Positions 9,782-19,145 are shown, numbered from the stretch's first letter. The stretch: 46,496 nt of DNA from Candidatus Anaerobiospirillum pullistercoris (GCA_019114785.1 DXEV01000084.1:1-46496); one strand, 5' to 3'. Program-made: numbers and translations. Notes: generated by a model not told the origin, from the sequence alone.

Positions 9782-10546
9782 CGATCCTGTTCACTAGATA
9801 GCAAATTTGCTGGCTCATTGGTTCTAACAATAGAAGCAGAGGCTGTGTGGTCTAACCGCACGGCCTTTTGTCGCTTTGGGCTAAAATTTGCACACTTTCT
9901 GAGATCTGGCTATAAGAACAGATCTTTGCTTTTAAGCTGAGGCAAGCAGGAATTTAGATCTATCTCAGAGGCAAATATTAGGTATTTTTTGTTATCGCCC
10001 TAATTGAGGTCTAGGCCATGTATGTGCAAAAATAGCTCCACATATAACGCATATTTGCACTGTCGTGGTTCACTTTGTTTTCCTCAGAGAGCCAAGTGCA
10101 GATTAGCGCGTTTAGAGAAAAATGGCCGCAAAAATTGCACACTTGCTTAGCGTTTGTCGTAGCAGCTGAAGCAAAAAGAGCCCATTTGCTCGCTGCACCT
10201 TTGGCTTTGTGGAGCCTTCATAAGCCTTCGTTTACGCATAAGCTCTTTGCCTTGTCTCATAGAAATGCGGTGCTGCATCTAAATAAGTAAAAAGGTTCAG
10301 ACAGTCCCTGTCAGCTTGTAGCAATGATCTCTCAGGAAAGAGTCCCCAAAAATCCAATAGATAAAACTTTGTGCTTTAAGCCTCGGAATGCCTTTGGTGA
10401 TAAAAGCCTGTAGCGGTTAAAAGAAAAAAGTTTAGAGCTGTTAAAGCTCTGTTGGTCTTAATGTTTTGTGTATTTGGTGAGCGATTCTGTCCAGAAGGTG
10501 AATGGACGGATTCTGCTTTTGGTTTTAGCCCCAGCAGGTTTGGCTC
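9782..10546. other. 765-base spacer folD - large membrane protein gene
   Basis: Contains the folD terminator and no gene I can defend. A TTG-started 71-codon frame at 10075-10290 has no family features. An interrupted inverted repeat GTGCAAAAATA/TATTTGCAC lies around 10024-10060. A hairpin AGAGCT-GTTAA-AGCTCT is at 10434-10450. TCTGTCCA/TGGACGGA around 10487-10511 could fold just upstream of the next gene. No clear promoter was found. Confidence 0.5.
9841..9869 (+). terminator. folD terminator
   Basis: GGCTGTGTGG (9841-9850) pairs with CCGCACGGCC (9856-9865), with two G-U pairs and loop TCTAA, followed by TTTT. Confidence 0.65.
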
Positions 10547-12961
10547 ATGATTTTATTGTTCCTAGTTGTTTGGGCCATTGTTATTGCCCTCAACGAAGTG
10601 CTGTTTTCTGCGCAGCCTTTTACTCTGACTAGTCTGGCAGATACCATGCCGAGCACCTTAGTTTTATCGGTGTTCCTCTCGGCTGCCGTGTATTTGGCTA
10701 AGAAAAAGATCATTGATGCGCTGAAAAAAGGACAGCCTATTGATAAGCGTTTTGTCGCGGAGCTGACTCCTCAGGTTGGTCATGAGCTCAATAATGTGAG
10801 ACGCCAAATGGAGGGGACTGACACTGAGGACTCTATCCCCTATGAAAATCAGGGTAATGTCAGACGCAGTACTTCTAAGAGTCGGCGTAAGGTCAATCCT
10901 TATACAGCAGCTGTAGAAGCAGCACGTACTCCGCACAATAAAGCACGGCGTGAGGCCTATCAGCGCGCCTACGGAGATCGTGGTCGTCATAATTTAGATG
11001 ATCCAAATTTAAAGCGTGCGCAAGAGGGCTTAGAGGCCTTAGATGCTCTGGGATCCTTAAGTGAGGATTCAGGGGCTGAAGTGCCTTTAACTCCACGTCG
11101 TCGTAGCGATGCCAATCGTGAGCGCTCTAGTAACACCTATGGCATGAGTGCTCATATGAAAGCTGTGGAAAAAGCTGCTAGTGGGCACAGTGCTGCAACT
11201 CAGCATCCTTTCTCGAGCACTGGTGCTAGCGTCAAGGGGCCACGAGTCACCAGCGGCCCAACCATGGCCGAGCGCAAAGCACAGATTGAGCAAAATAAGG
11301 AACAATTAAAACAGCGCCGTCGTGAGCAAATTGAAGCTTTATCTACGGTGTCGCAAGAGGATAAAGCTAAGGCAGCTGTTGAGCAAAAGAACGCCGCTGC
11401 GCAAAAGAAGCAACGCCAAAAGGAGCGTCAAGAGCAAGAGGCTAAAGCTAAAGCTCAGGCCCATAAAGAGTTTAAGCAGCTCAAAGAAAGCCTGAATCCT
11501 TTTGCCAAAAAGGATGCGGTGAAGTCCAAGCTGGGTGAAAAGAGTAAGGCAGCTGAACAAGCGGCTGCTGAGCAAGCCGCTGCCGAGAAAGCTGCAGCCG
11601 AAAAAGCTGCGACAGAACAAGCTGCTATGCAGGCTGCGTCCGAGCAAGCCCGTGCCCAAGCTGAAGCTCAGCTGAAACAAAGTCAGGCTGCTGCTAAGCA
11701 AAGCCAAAAGGTAGTACGCGAGACGCGTACTGCCGCTCCGCGCAAGAAACCTAGCGATCTCTTACAGTCTAAGCAAGCAAGTTCTCTAGCTGAGCGCGCT
11801 GCCCAGCAGCAAAATTTAGAGCGCTTACAACAGGAGGCTAAGCGCAATGTGTCGTCTCAGCATGTGCCTATGGGGGCTGATGATGAGGCACGCGTGCCGG
11901 ATTATGTAGATAGTCTGGAGATCCCAGGCAAGGGCAATTTGCAGCTGGATACCTCGGGTTTGCAGCGTACCCGTAAACCAAAGCAAGGTGCAGGTTTAGA
12001 CACCTCAGCTTTGAAAAAGGCTAAGCTCTCGCCTGCCATTAACGCTAATATGCAGCGCTCGGCAGCTACGTTTAAACCACAGCAAGTTGATGTTGGTGGT
12101 GGCAGCGGTGCTGGTGGACGGATGCTGTCTACCTCAGCTAAAGATCATGCTGGTGCAGGCAATAGCATGTTGCAGCGTACTGGTGAGGTCGGAGTCAATC
12201 AGCCACAGCAAGGTAGCAGTGGCATGAGCGTTAGAGATACTGCCGCTGCCATGAGTACCACTCTGAGCAATGACTCTTCGTTAGAGCGCGGTAAGACCAA
12301 ACGCTTGGATCTGGCTGATTATCAAGCTAACGCCCGTGCCCGTGCTTTAGCTCGAGCTCAAGCACCAAAGGCTACTCACGGCTGGCAGGGCAATGCGCCT
12401 ACAGCTAAGAAGCATCGAGCTGACACCACGGCTAGTAGTGCTCGCAAACATACAAGTGCCGAGCAAGGTCGTGTGGGCACAGCCAGTACTTTGGGTATGA
12501 ACAATGCCCGCGCAGGCTTACCAACGCAGATGATCTCCTCGGACGAGGCTCCAGTGCGTCAGGTAATTTCTACTTCCTTAAAGCCACAGGTGGGGCCACA
12601 CAGTGATAATCTGCCAAAGGTGCGACCATCAGATCCGATCTCAGATCTGCAATTAGCACCTAAGATCCGTGCTCGTGCTAAGAGCAATATCAAGCGCAAT
12701 CGCGATAAGCTCTTACAGCGAGGCCCAAACTTTATTAATGCAGCTGCCACCGCAGCGGCAAAGGGCACTGTAGGCTCGACCTCAAATGCGGCTTTAAGCA
12801 GTAGGAATGCAGCCACAAATGCGCAAACAGATAAGATCCATGCGCAAAATCAGGCTAATACCTATCAAATGCAGCAAGAGGCCGCCGATCAAGGCGCAGC
12901 TCAAGGCAAAGCTCAGAGCAAAGGAGCTAATGCCAAGACGCCAACTGACGAGCAGGCTTAG
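10547..12961 (+). CDS. Membrane-anchored Ala/Lys/Gln-rich low-complexity protein, unknown function
   Basis: Not recognised. 804 residues. Two hydrophobic segments at the N-terminus (about 2-20 and 36-52) are followed by a basic stretch, then about 740 hydrophilic residues. Residues about 238-400 are rich in A, E, K and Q with runs of AAEQAAAEKAAAE-type repeats, likely one long helix or coiled coil. The remainder is Ser/Ala/Arg/Gln-rich and probably disordered, ending NAKTPTDEQA. It resembles TolA only in having a membrane anchor plus an Ala/Lys-rich helix; no TolA C-terminal domain is visible, and two TM segments differ from TolA's one. Codon use looks like its neighbours, so there is no sign of recent transfer. 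Convergent with accC; they share a terminator. Confidence 0.8.
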   Translation: MILLFLVVWAIVIALNEVLFSAQPFTLTSLADTMPSTLVLSVFLSAAVYLAKKKIIDALKKGQPIDKRFVAELTPQVGHELNNVRRQMEGTDTEDSIPYENQGNVRRSTSKSRRKVNPYTAAVEAARTPHNKARREAYQRAYGDRGRHNLDDPNLKRAQEGLEALDALGSLSEDSGAEVPLTPRRRSDANRERSSNTYGMSAHMKAVEKAASGHSAATQHPFSSTGASVKGPRVTSGPTMAERKAQIEQNKEQLKQRRREQIEALSTVSQEDKAKAAVEQKNAAAQKKQRQKERQEQEAKAKAQAHKEFKQLKESLNPFAKKDAVKSKLGEKSKAAEQAAAEQAAAEKAAAEKAATEQAAMQAASEQARAQAEAQLKQSQAAAKQSQKVVRETRTAAPRKKPSDLLQSKQASSLAERAAQQQNLERLQQEAKRNVSSQHVPMGADDEARVPDYVDSLEIPGKGNLQLDTSGLQRTRKPKQGAGLDTSALKKAKLSPAINANMQRSAATFKPQQVDVGGGSGAGGRMLSTSAKDHAGAGNSMLQRTGEVGVNQPQQGSSGMSVRDTAAAMSTTLSNDSSLERGKTKRLDLADYQANARARALARAQAPKATHGWQGNAPTAKKHRADTTASSARKHTSAEQGRVGTASTLGMNNARAGLPTQMISSDEAPVRQVISTSLKPQVGPHSDNLPKVRPSDPISDLQLAPKIRARAKSNIKRNRDKLLQRGPNFINAAATAAAKGTVGSTSNAALSSRNAATNAQTDKIHAQNQANTYQMQQEAADQGAAQGKAQSKGANAKTPTDEQA

Positions 12962-12969
12962 TCATCTAG

Positions 12970-12997
12970 AAAAAAAGCGCCAAAAGGCGCTTTTTTT
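12970..12997. terminator. Bidirectional terminator between the 804-residue protein gene and accC
   Basis: Stem GCGCC (12977-12981), loop AAAA, stem GGCGC (12986-12990), with A7 before and T7 after. Confidence 0.85.
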
Positions 12998-12998
12998 C

Positions 12999-13018
12999 TG
13001 AGCTCAAGCTTGAGCTCA
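12999..13018. repeat. 20-base perfect palindrome
   Basis: The 18-base core GAGCTCAAGCTTGAGCTC (13000-13017) is flanked by T and A, making 20 bases self-complementary. It lies between the shared terminator and the accC stop. On the minus strand accC transcription meets it first, then the terminator stem. Confidence 0.6.
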
Positions 13019-13040
13019 AGGGACAATCTTAAGAGCAAGG

Positions 13041-14702
13041 TTATTTGCTGCTGGCAGTTTTGCTCTTAGCGGCAGCTTTGGACTTAGCAGCGGTTTTGCT
13101 CTTAGCTGCGCTAGTTTTAGCGGCAGTGGCCTTTGCAGCGCTAGCCTTAGGGGCTGCCTTGCTCTCTGCCTTAGCAGCGGTCTTGGCAGGTGCTTTAGCA
13201 GCAGGCTTGCCCGAGGTGGCCTTGCTTGCTGCTGCCTTCTTGGCAGCAGGTTTTTTGGCTGCCTTAGCCTTTGCTGCTGGAGCAGCAGCTGGAGCTGCAT
13301 CGGCTGGAGCTGCGTCGGCAGGTGCTGTAGGAGCTGCAGGGGCGGCAGGAGCAGGTGCATTAGCGGCCAGCTTGTGCTCTAAGTAGTGGATCGACACACC
13401 ACCTTGGATCTCCATTGGATCTGTGAGCAGATCTTTATGCAATGGAATATTGGTGCGAATACCGTCGATCACCATTTCCTCTAAGGCCTCACGAGCACGG
13501 CTGATAGCTAACTCACGGGTATCATCGTGCACAATCAGCTTGCCGATCAGCGAATCGTAGTGAGGTGGTACGGTGTAGGACTCGTAAATGTGGGAATCCC
13601 AACGAACACCTGGGCCGCCTGGAATATGCAGACGCTTGATCTGACCTGGGCATGGGGCAAAGGTCTTTGGATCTTCGGCGTTAATACGGCACTCAAAAGC
13701 ATGACCGTGGAGCTTGATATCGTCTTGGGTGAAGGACAGTGGCTCACCAGCGCAAATCGAGATCATTTCGCGCACTAAGTCGATACCAGTGATCATCTCA
13801 GTGATTGGGTGCTCCACCTGAATACGGGTGTTGACCTCAATGAAGAAGAATTGGCCGTTTTCGTAGAGGAACTCAAAGGTACCAGCACCGCGATAGCCAA
13901 TATCAATACAGGCCTTAACGCAGGACATACCAATGGTGTGGCGTTGCTCTGGGGTAATGAATGGAGCAGGGGCTTCTTCTAAGACTTTTTGGTTACGACG
14001 CTGCATCGAGCAATCGCGCTCGCCTAAGTAGACAGCGTGACCTTTACCGTCGGAGAGGATCTGAAATTCGATGTGACGTGGGTTTTCGAGGAACTTCTCC
14101 ATATAGACCGATGGATTGTTGAAGAACATATCGGCCTCACGACGGGTTAAGGCGATAGCCTCTTCTAAGTCCTCTTCGCGACGCACTACGCGCATGCCAC
14201 GACCGCCGCCACCACCAGCGGCTTTGATGATAATTGGGTAGCCTACCTGACGGGCGAGCTTAATGTTCTCTTCGATATTGTCGCCTAAAGCGCCCTCAGA
14301 ACCAGGCACGCATGGCACGCCAGCTTTTTTCATCACGCGCTTGGCGGATACCTTGTCACCTAAGAGGCGAATGGTATCAGCGGTAGGGCCAATGAAGATA
14401 AAGCCAGACTTTTCCACCATTTCGGCAAAATCAGCATTCTCAGAGAGGAAGCCGTAACCTGGGTGGATAGCAGAAGCGCCAGTAGCTTCAGCGGCGGCAA
14501 TGATGGATGGGATGTTGAGATACGACTCTTTAGCCGCAGCAGGGCCAATACACATGCTTTCGTCAGCTAATTGCACGTGCATCAGATCGCGATCGGCACT
14601 GGAGTGCACTGCCACGGTCTTTAATCCTAGCTGGCGGCAAGCGCGTAAAACGCGCAAAGCAATTTCGCCACGATTGGCAATGAGCACCTTTTCTATTTGC
14701 AT
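13041..14702 (-). CDS. accC: Biotin carboxylase AccC with a long Ala/Lys/Pro C-terminal tail
   Basis: ATP-dependent carboxylation of the biotin on AccB, first step of fatty-acid synthesis. The complete core begins [20 protein letters not shown]. It has the ATP-grasp glycine loop [24 protein letters not shown], the [24 protein letters not shown] active-site region in pieces, and ends near residue 445, where E. coli AccC (449) ends. About 108 further residues follow, first Ala/Pro/Asp-rich, then repeated AAK/SK/KPAAK units with about 28 Lys, like a histone-H1 tail. The frame is continuous, with TAA at 13041-13043. ATG with AGGA upstream. Separated from accB by 574 bases rather than a few. The tail could bind nucleic acid, acidic partners or simply be disordered; unknown. 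Confidence 0.96.
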   Translation of the reverse strand: MQIEKVLIANRGEIALRVLRACRQLGLKTVAVHSSADRDLMHVQLADESMCIGPAAAKESYLNIPSIIAAAEATGASAIHPGYGFLSENADFAEMVEKSGFIFIGPTADTIRLLGDKVSAKRVMKKAGVPCVPGSEGALGDNIEENIKLARQVGYPIIIKAAGGGGGRGMRVVRREEDLEEAIALTRREADMFFNNPSVYMEKFLENPRHIEFQILSDGKGHAVYLGERDCSMQRRNQKVLEEAPAPFITPEQRHTIGMSCVKACIDIGYRGAGTFEFLYENGQFFFIEVNTRIQVEHPITEMITGIDLVREMISICAGEPLSFTQDDIKLHGHAFECRINAEDPKTFAPCPGQIKRLHIPGGPGVRWDSHIYESYTVPPHYDSLIGKLIVHDDTRELAISRAREALEEMVIDGIRTNIPLHKDLLTDPMEIQGGVSIHYLEHKLAANAPAPAAPAAPTAPADAAPADAAPAAAPAAKAKAAKKPAAKKAAASKATSGKPAAKAPAKTAAKAESKAAPKASAAKATAAKTSAAKSKTAAKSKAAAKSKTASSK

Positions 14703-15276
14703 ACGAAAAATCCTACAAAGGTGAGACCGCTTAGTGTCGCTAAGGCTATCTTAGGGCAATGTGCCCAAAGGGGCAGGTAGCTCCAAAAGGTCAGAGAGGA
14801 TCAGGGCTATATCCCATACCTTGCTGGAGTTCCGCAAACGCTGTTCCGTGAACTTAGAACCGAGGTCTCTGTGCCGGAAAATACGTCGGTGGGGCAGAGC
14901 GACAATGAGAGTTTTGGCTAGCATTTAGGTTTTGGCCTTAGCCAAATACCAAGGTAGAGCCAAGTTACCGAGGTCTCACAGAGTGGAGGCGACAGGATAC
15001 AGCAAGTTTAGGCGCTACATGCGCCTCGGGCATCATGCAGTACAGCTTGCGCTGTGCATTGCAGCTTGCGCTGTGCATTGCAAGCTGTGGCTTGCAGTGG
15101 CTTGCAGAGCAAGTTGTGACTTGCTCGGTGAGCTTGCTCACGTGTCGCAGCTCAACTCAACTGACTGATATCTTTTAACAGCGAAAAGCTCTGGCCTCAG
15201 GCACAGAGCTTTTCTTGGGCAAAAGCTCTTTGTAGCAATAAAACTGTACTTAGAGCTAAGACATTGCAGTCAGAGA
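14703..15276. other. 574-base spacer between accB and accC
   Basis: No gene. It includes an exact tandem 19-mer CAGCTTGCGCTGTGCATTG at 15043-15061 and 15062-15080, followed by further GCTTGC/TTGCAG fragments. It also includes a large hairpin AAAAGCTCTG (15184-15193)/CAGAGCTTTT (15204-15213) whose loop can add GCC/GGC. A second AAAAGCTCTTT lies at 15221-15231. A separate accC promoter is expected here, but I could not identify one. Confidence 0.55.
15184..15213 (-). terminator. Hairpin after accB, possible terminator or attenuator before accC
   Basis: A 10-bp perfect stem AAAAGCTCTG/CAGAGCTTTT with a 10-base loop that can extend the stem by GCC/GGC. On the minus strand the 3' arm ends in TTTT, then CGC, giving a short U tract. 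It lies 64 bases past the accB stop. Confidence 0.5.
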
Positions 15277-15777
15277 TTATTCAAACAGGAAGATTGGTTG
15301 ATCGAACTCAACGGTGGAGCCGTTTTCGACCAAGATCTTCTTGATGGTGCCAGAGCGATCAGATGGGATCTGGTTGATCATCTTCATGGCTTCGACGATG
15401 CACAGGGTGTCACCCTCTTTTACCGTTTGGCCGACTTCCACAAATGGAGCACTGGTTGGGCTGGCGGCACGATAGAAAGTGCCCACCATGGTCGAGCGCA
15501 TGATCTTGGAATCATCGACTGGGTCAGCGTCTGCAGCAGCTGCTGGAGCAGCAGCGGCTGGGGCGGCGGCTGGAGCAGCTGGGGTAGCTGTAGCAGTAAC
15601 GACTGGAGCAGCAGCTACTGGTGCAGGAGCTGCAACCACAGTTTGTACGGCGGGAGCTACTGACGACTGACGAGAAATGCGCAGTTCTTCCTCACCTTGC
15701 TTTAAATTGATTTCTGCAATATCGGAGTTCGATACGAGATCAATCAATTTAGCGATTTTGTGAATGTCAATTTGCAT
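15277..15777 (-). CDS. accB: Biotin carboxyl carrier protein AccB (BCCP)
   Basis: Carrier subunit of acetyl-CoA carboxylase. N-terminal [27 protein letters not shown] in pieces matches BCCP. An Ala/Pro/Val-rich flexible linker spans about 45-85. The C-terminal biotinyl domain carries VEAMKM with the biotin lysine at K132, and PIFLFE lies at the end. 166 residues from the ATG at 15777, with GGGAAG about 9 bases upstream; a TTG at 15795 is less likely. The thumb-like insertion before the biotin site ([16 protein letters not shown]) is normal. Order aroQ-accB-accC is typical of gammaproteobacteria, but here spacers of 702 and 574 bases break it up. Confidence 0.97.
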   Translation of the reverse strand: MQIDIHKIAKLIDLVSNSDIAEINLKQGEEELRISRQSSVAPAVQTVVAAPAPVAAAPVVTATATPAAPAAAPAAAAPAAAADADPVDDSKIMRSTMVGTFYRAASPTSAPFVEVGQTVKEGDTLCIVEAMKMINQIPSDRSGTIKKILVENGSTVEFDQPIFLFE

Positions 15778-16479
15778 TTGGACTTCCCAGAACAAACGGA
15801 CAAAACTGACAAATCAGCTTTCACTACACTTGAAGCTGCTGGTGCCAGTGTATTTACTAACACAGCGGTGTACAGCGATGTACAGTAGTGTGGTGAAATG
15901 CCACACCATACAAGCCACAGGCTTGCAGGTTTGACGTGCATAGCCTATAGCTTTGGGTGAGGCAGTGCTGAACAGCAAAGTGAAGACATGGCCTAAAAGC
16001 TTGTCCTCTTGCCACATTAGACGGCACTACAAAGCATCTAATGGTATGCCTTGTAGTTCAAGTCTAAGTCAGTAATGCCTTAGAGGTATTCTGTGTCAGA
16101 TTGGAGCATAAAGAGGCCAATCTGCTACCGAGGGGCGCAACTAAAAGCTGCGACTTTTATGTGAGCTTAAGCTTCCTTGGGACTTAAGCCACTTGGTGAT
16201 TGGCGGTCATTACGACCGTAGTCACAGGGGATCGGAGCTTGGGGACTCTTGAGGTTTGGCCTTAAGAGTCAGGCATCTTGAGCTTGCGATCCTATATGTG
16301 GGCCCATGAGCTCTTTTCTTATAGAAAAGAGAGCATGTGCTTTTGTGGTGTGAGAAAGAAGCAGAGCCACACAGACATGTTAGTTACTGTATTAACTTTA
16401 TGGCCTGCCTTTTATCTCAGACGTTTGGTGGTCGCCACTAGTACCTGCAACACTATCGTTTCTTTGCTGACGTTTAAGA
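15778..16479. other. 702-base spacer aroQ-accB
   Basis: No gene is supported; frames at 15744-16017 (minus) and 16278-16505 (plus) lack family features. Hairpins GTGTGG-TGAAATG-CCACAC (15888-15906) and CAAGCC-ACA-GGCTTG (15911-15925) sit close together about 110-150 bases upstream of accB. An accB promoter is expected here but none is clear. Confidence 0.5.
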
Positions 16480-16938
16480 TCAGGACTTTGCAGCCTTTTC
16501 TTTGAGGTAGCGCACGGCCTTATCTAAAGCATAGCCGTAACCGTCAAGGCCGAAGCCCACGATCACGCCCACGGCTTTGGCCGAGAGATAGGAGTGGTGA
16601 CGAAATTCTTCACGGGCATGCACATTAGAAATGTGGATCTCAATGAAAGGGATCGAGACCGCATTTAAGGCGTCTAAGATAGCGACGCTGGTATGAGTGT
16701 ATGCACCGGCATTAATCAAAATAAAATCAGTATTGCCGTAGGCTTGCTGGATCTTATCGACAATGGCACCTTCGCTATTGGACTGGAAATGTTCCAGCTC
16801 CACCCCGAGGGTCTTGCTTTGCTGCATTAAGCGCTCTTGCAGAGACTCGAGGTTGTCGTGGCCATAGACATTAGGCTCACGAATGCCTAAGAAGTTAAGG
16901 TTAGGGCCATTGATGACCAAAATTTTTGGAGTATTCAA
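16480..16938 (-). CDS. aroQ: Type II 3-dehydroquinate dehydratase AroQ
   Basis: Third step of the shikimate pathway, dodecameric cytoplasmic enzyme. [13 protein letters not shown] with catalytic Y25 in [21 protein letters not shown], and [18 protein letters not shown] carrying the catalytic histidine are all present. 152 residues, normal length. The start codon appears to be TTG (16938-16936), giving M-N-T-P-K just before the conserved ILVINGPN; a GGAG about 9 bases upstream supports it and there is no nearby ATG. First gene of the aroQ-accB-accC series. Confidence 0.95.
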   Translation of the reverse strand: MNTPKILVINGPNLNFLGIREPNVYGHDNLESLQERLMQQSKTLGVELEHFQSNSEGAIVDKIQQAYGNTDFILINAGAYTHTSVAILDALNAVSIPFIEIHISNVHAREEFRHHSYLSAKAVGVIVGFGLDGYGYALDKAVRYLKEKAAKS

Positions 16939-17482
16939 AAGAGATCTCCGAGTTATCGCAGATTGCCCAATTCTAACAACAAATGCTAAATTTGGCTGAA
17001 TTTTCTCTGTTTTTTGCGATTTTTGTCGTTATGTTAGTCTTTTTTTGGACTTTTAGTTGTGGAGAAATCAGGTCTAGATCAGACTTTAGGGCTGTTTTGC
17101 GGACAGCAATTGTAACGATCTGAGCTGATCTGACAAGAGCAAGCAGAGCTCGCTACATGGTACGCTCTGTGTGCTTGCTGTGAGCAGCAAGCTTGCCAGC
17201 GCATCTGTGCTTGCGCATGTATGCGCGTACCAGCGCTTACGCGCGCCCCAGCGCAAAGCAGTGCAGCACTTGCCCTCTTCCTTGGCAAATAACAACTAAG
17301 GCTTTGGACAGCCTCTAGGCCTCAAAAGTGCCCAGATGGGGTTGGGGTGTTCGCTACTCTGTGATCAGAGTCGCGAAAAGTGAAAAGCACTAATAGGGGG
17401 CAAAAATGGGGTGCAACTAGGGCTAAAGCTGAAAAACATGGGAAAAAATAGGGCTTTGGTCGTGTTCTTTGGTGGGTGCTGT

Positions 17483-17490
17483 GATAAAAT
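17483..17490 (+). promoter_or_regulatory. Extended -10 promoter candidate for glyA
   Basis: TGATAAAAT (TG at 17482-17483, hexamer TAAAAT 17485-17490) fits an extended -10. No strong -35 is visible. Its transcript would start about 270 bases before glyA and include the 17600-17634 hairpin. Confidence 0.4.
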
Positions 17491-17599
17491 TGTGCGTCTT
17501 TTTCTTAGAGCACAGAGATTTTTGCACAGCTCTCTAAGCGCAGAGTGTTGAGCAAAGGTCTTTGCCCGTCTTTTGGCTCTTAGTCCTTTGGTCGGCTCA

Positions 17600-17634
17600 G
17601 TAAAAGTCAGCGCCTTGCGAGGCGGTGCTTTTAC
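17600..17634 (+). promoter_or_regulatory. Two-part stem-loop in the glyA leader
   Basis: GTAAAAG (17600-17606) pairs with CTTTTAC (17628-17634). Inside it, CGCCT (17611-17615) pairs with AGGCG (17620-17624) around TGCG, with a small internal loop TCAG/GTG between. No U run follows. It does not match the glycine or THF riboswitch cores as I know them. It could be a regulatory or stability element. Confidence 0.4.
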
Positions 17635-17768
17635 GGCTAACGTTCGTTTCGTAAATTATTCAGAGGAAAAAAGTTCTAAAGCAGGTTTTTTGTAGCCAAC
17701 TGCCAACACAGTGATAGCTGTTTAGCTCAGTGGCGACTCAGAGCTTACTTGTGGAACCAGTCTCGCCT

Positions 17769-19028
17769 ATGATGATTAACAACTCTAAGTCCATTGCTCA
17801 ATACGATCCAGAACTCTACGCTGCCATTGCAGCCGAGAATCAACGTCAAGAGGATCACATTGAGCTGATCGCTTCGGAAAACTACGCTAGCCGTTGTGTG
17901 ATGGAGGCCCAAGGCTCCCAGCTGACCAACAAGTATGCTGAGGGTTATCCTGGCAAGCGCTACTACGGTGGCTGCGAGAACGTGGATGTGGTTGAGCGTT
18001 TAGCTATTGAGCGTGCTTGCAAGCTCTTCCACTGCGACTATGCCAATGTGCAACCTCACGCTGGCTCTCAAGCCAACTGCGCTGCTTACATGGCTCTGTG
18101 CAACCCAGGTGACACCATTTTAGGTTTATCTTTAGCCTCTGGTGGTCACTTAACCCACGGTGCTTCTGTCAGCTTCTCCGGTAAGGTTTACAAGTCTGTA
18201 CAGTACGAGGTTAACGAGCAAGGTGAGCTCGATTATGAGGCCATTCGTGCTAAGGCTTTAGAGGTTAAGCCAAAGGTTGTTGTGGCTGGCTTCTCTGCTT
18301 ACTCGGGCATCGTTGATTGGAAGAAGATGCGTGAGATCGCCGATGAGGTTGGTGCTTACTTATTAGTGGATATGGCTCACGTGGCCGGTTTAGTGGCCGC
18401 TGGCGTTTATCCAAGCCCAATTGACTATGCTCACGTTGTGACCTCCACCACCCACAAGTCCTTAGGTGGCCCACGTTCTGGCTTCATCCTCTCCAACTGC
18501 CATGATGAAGCTTTATACAAGAAGCTAAACTCCGCTATCTTCCCAGGTTCTCAAGGCGGCCCATTAATGCACGTGATTGCTGCTAAGGCTATCGTTTTTA
18601 AGGAGGCTATGGAGCCTTGGTTCGTTGAGTACCAAAAGCAAGTCGTGGCTAACGCTAAGGCCATGTGCGAAGTGGTGATGAGCCGTGGTTATAAGGTGGT
18701 TTCCGGTGGTACCCACAATCACCTGTTCTTAATGGACTTCATTGGTCGTGAGATGACCGGTAAGGACGCTGAGGCTGCTTTAGGCAAGGCTAACATTACC
18801 GTCAATAAGAACGCTGTTCCAGGCGACCCACGCAGCCCATTCATTACCTCTGGTTTACGTTTAGGTACCCCAGCTTGCACCCGTCGTGGTTTCAAAGAGG
18901 CTGAGGTGCGTGAGCTGGCTAACATCATTTGCGACGTCTTAGACAACTACCAAGACGAGGCTGTGATTGCCGCTGCCCGTGAGAAGGTTAAGGCTTTATG
19001 CGCTAAGTTCCCTGTCTATCAGGATTAA
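17769..19028 (+). CDS. glyA: Serine hydroxymethyltransferase GlyA
   Basis: PLP enzyme converting serine plus THF to glycine plus methylene-THF. [40 protein letters not shown] and the PLP lysine K230 in [10 protein letters not shown] are all present. About 419 residues from the ATG at 17769 (a second ATG follows at 17772), matching E. coli (417). A GTG at 17730 would add 13 residues ([13 protein letters not shown]) with no Shine-Dalgarno. No strong RBS precedes the ATG either, so the start is less certain than the identity. Codons are strongly biased, as in highly expressed genes. Strong terminator after. Confidence 0.97.
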   Translation: MMINNSKSIAQYDPELYAAIAAENQRQEDHIELIASENYASRCVMEAQGSQLTNKYAEGYPGKRYYGGCENVDVVERLAIERACKLFHCDYANVQPHAGSQANCAAYMALCNPGDTILGLSLASGGHLTHGASVSFSGKVYKSVQYEVNEQGELDYEAIRAKALEVKPKVVVAGFSAYSGIVDWKKMREIADEVGAYLLVDMAHVAGLVAAGVYPSPIDYAHVVTSTTHKSLGGPRSGFILSNCHDEALYKKLNSAIFPGSQGGPLMHVIAAKAIVFKEAMEPWFVEYQKQVVANAKAMCEVVMSRGYKVVSGGTHNHLFLMDFIGREMTGKDAEAALGKANITVNKNAVPGDPRSPFITSGLRLGTPACTRRGFKEAEVRELANIICDVLDNYQDEAVIAAAREKVKALCAKFPVYQD

Positions 19029-19049
19029 GAGCTTAAGCTCAGCACGCTG

Positions 19050-19140
19050 CTATCCAGCGTATGCTGGCCAGCTGGCAGGCCGCTAGGCCAGTGCTGGCAG
19101 GCCAATAGGCCTGTTAGCCTGCGCTTGCAGGCAAGTTGCT
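19050..19140. repeat. Overlapping GGCCAGC/GGCAGGCC repeat cluster downstream of glyA
   Basis: Repeated GCTGGCAGGCC (two copies), several AGGCC/GGCCT units and a TGCGCTTGCAGGC end make many alternative pairings. It lies between the glyA stop and its terminator. Resembles degenerate REP-like DNA; no wider repeat family can be assigned from one copy. Confidence 0.4.
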
Positions 19141-19145
19141 AAAAG

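Larger units (their letters stand above)
16939..17768. other. 830-base divergent spacer aroQ-glyA
   Basis: Holds a glyA promoter candidate and leader hairpin, annotated separately. It also holds a perfect hairpin GCTTGCTG-TGAG-CAGCAAGC (17173-17192) and a GC-rich stretch with nested GCGC motifs near 17210-17270. On the minus strand TAGAAT near 16970 may be an aroQ -10, but no good -35 was seen. No gene. Confidence 0.5.

Noticed and set aside
10075-10290. 71-codon plus-strand open frame in the folD downstream gap
   Set aside because: Begins with TTG, has no ribosome site and no family motifs, and its composition resembles spacer DNA.
13045-13386. Plus-strand Ala/Leu-rich frame opposite the accC tail
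   Set aside because: It is the complement of the Ala/Lys repeat codons; the accC frame is continuous with the conserved enzyme.
16278-16505. 75-codon plus-strand frame overlapping the aroQ 3' end
   Set aside because: Overlaps aroQ on the opposite strand, has no ribosome site and a non-protein-like sequence.
17634-17656. PurR-like operator upstream of glyA
   Set aside because: AACGTTCGTTT only partly matches the PurR consensus; symmetry is poor.
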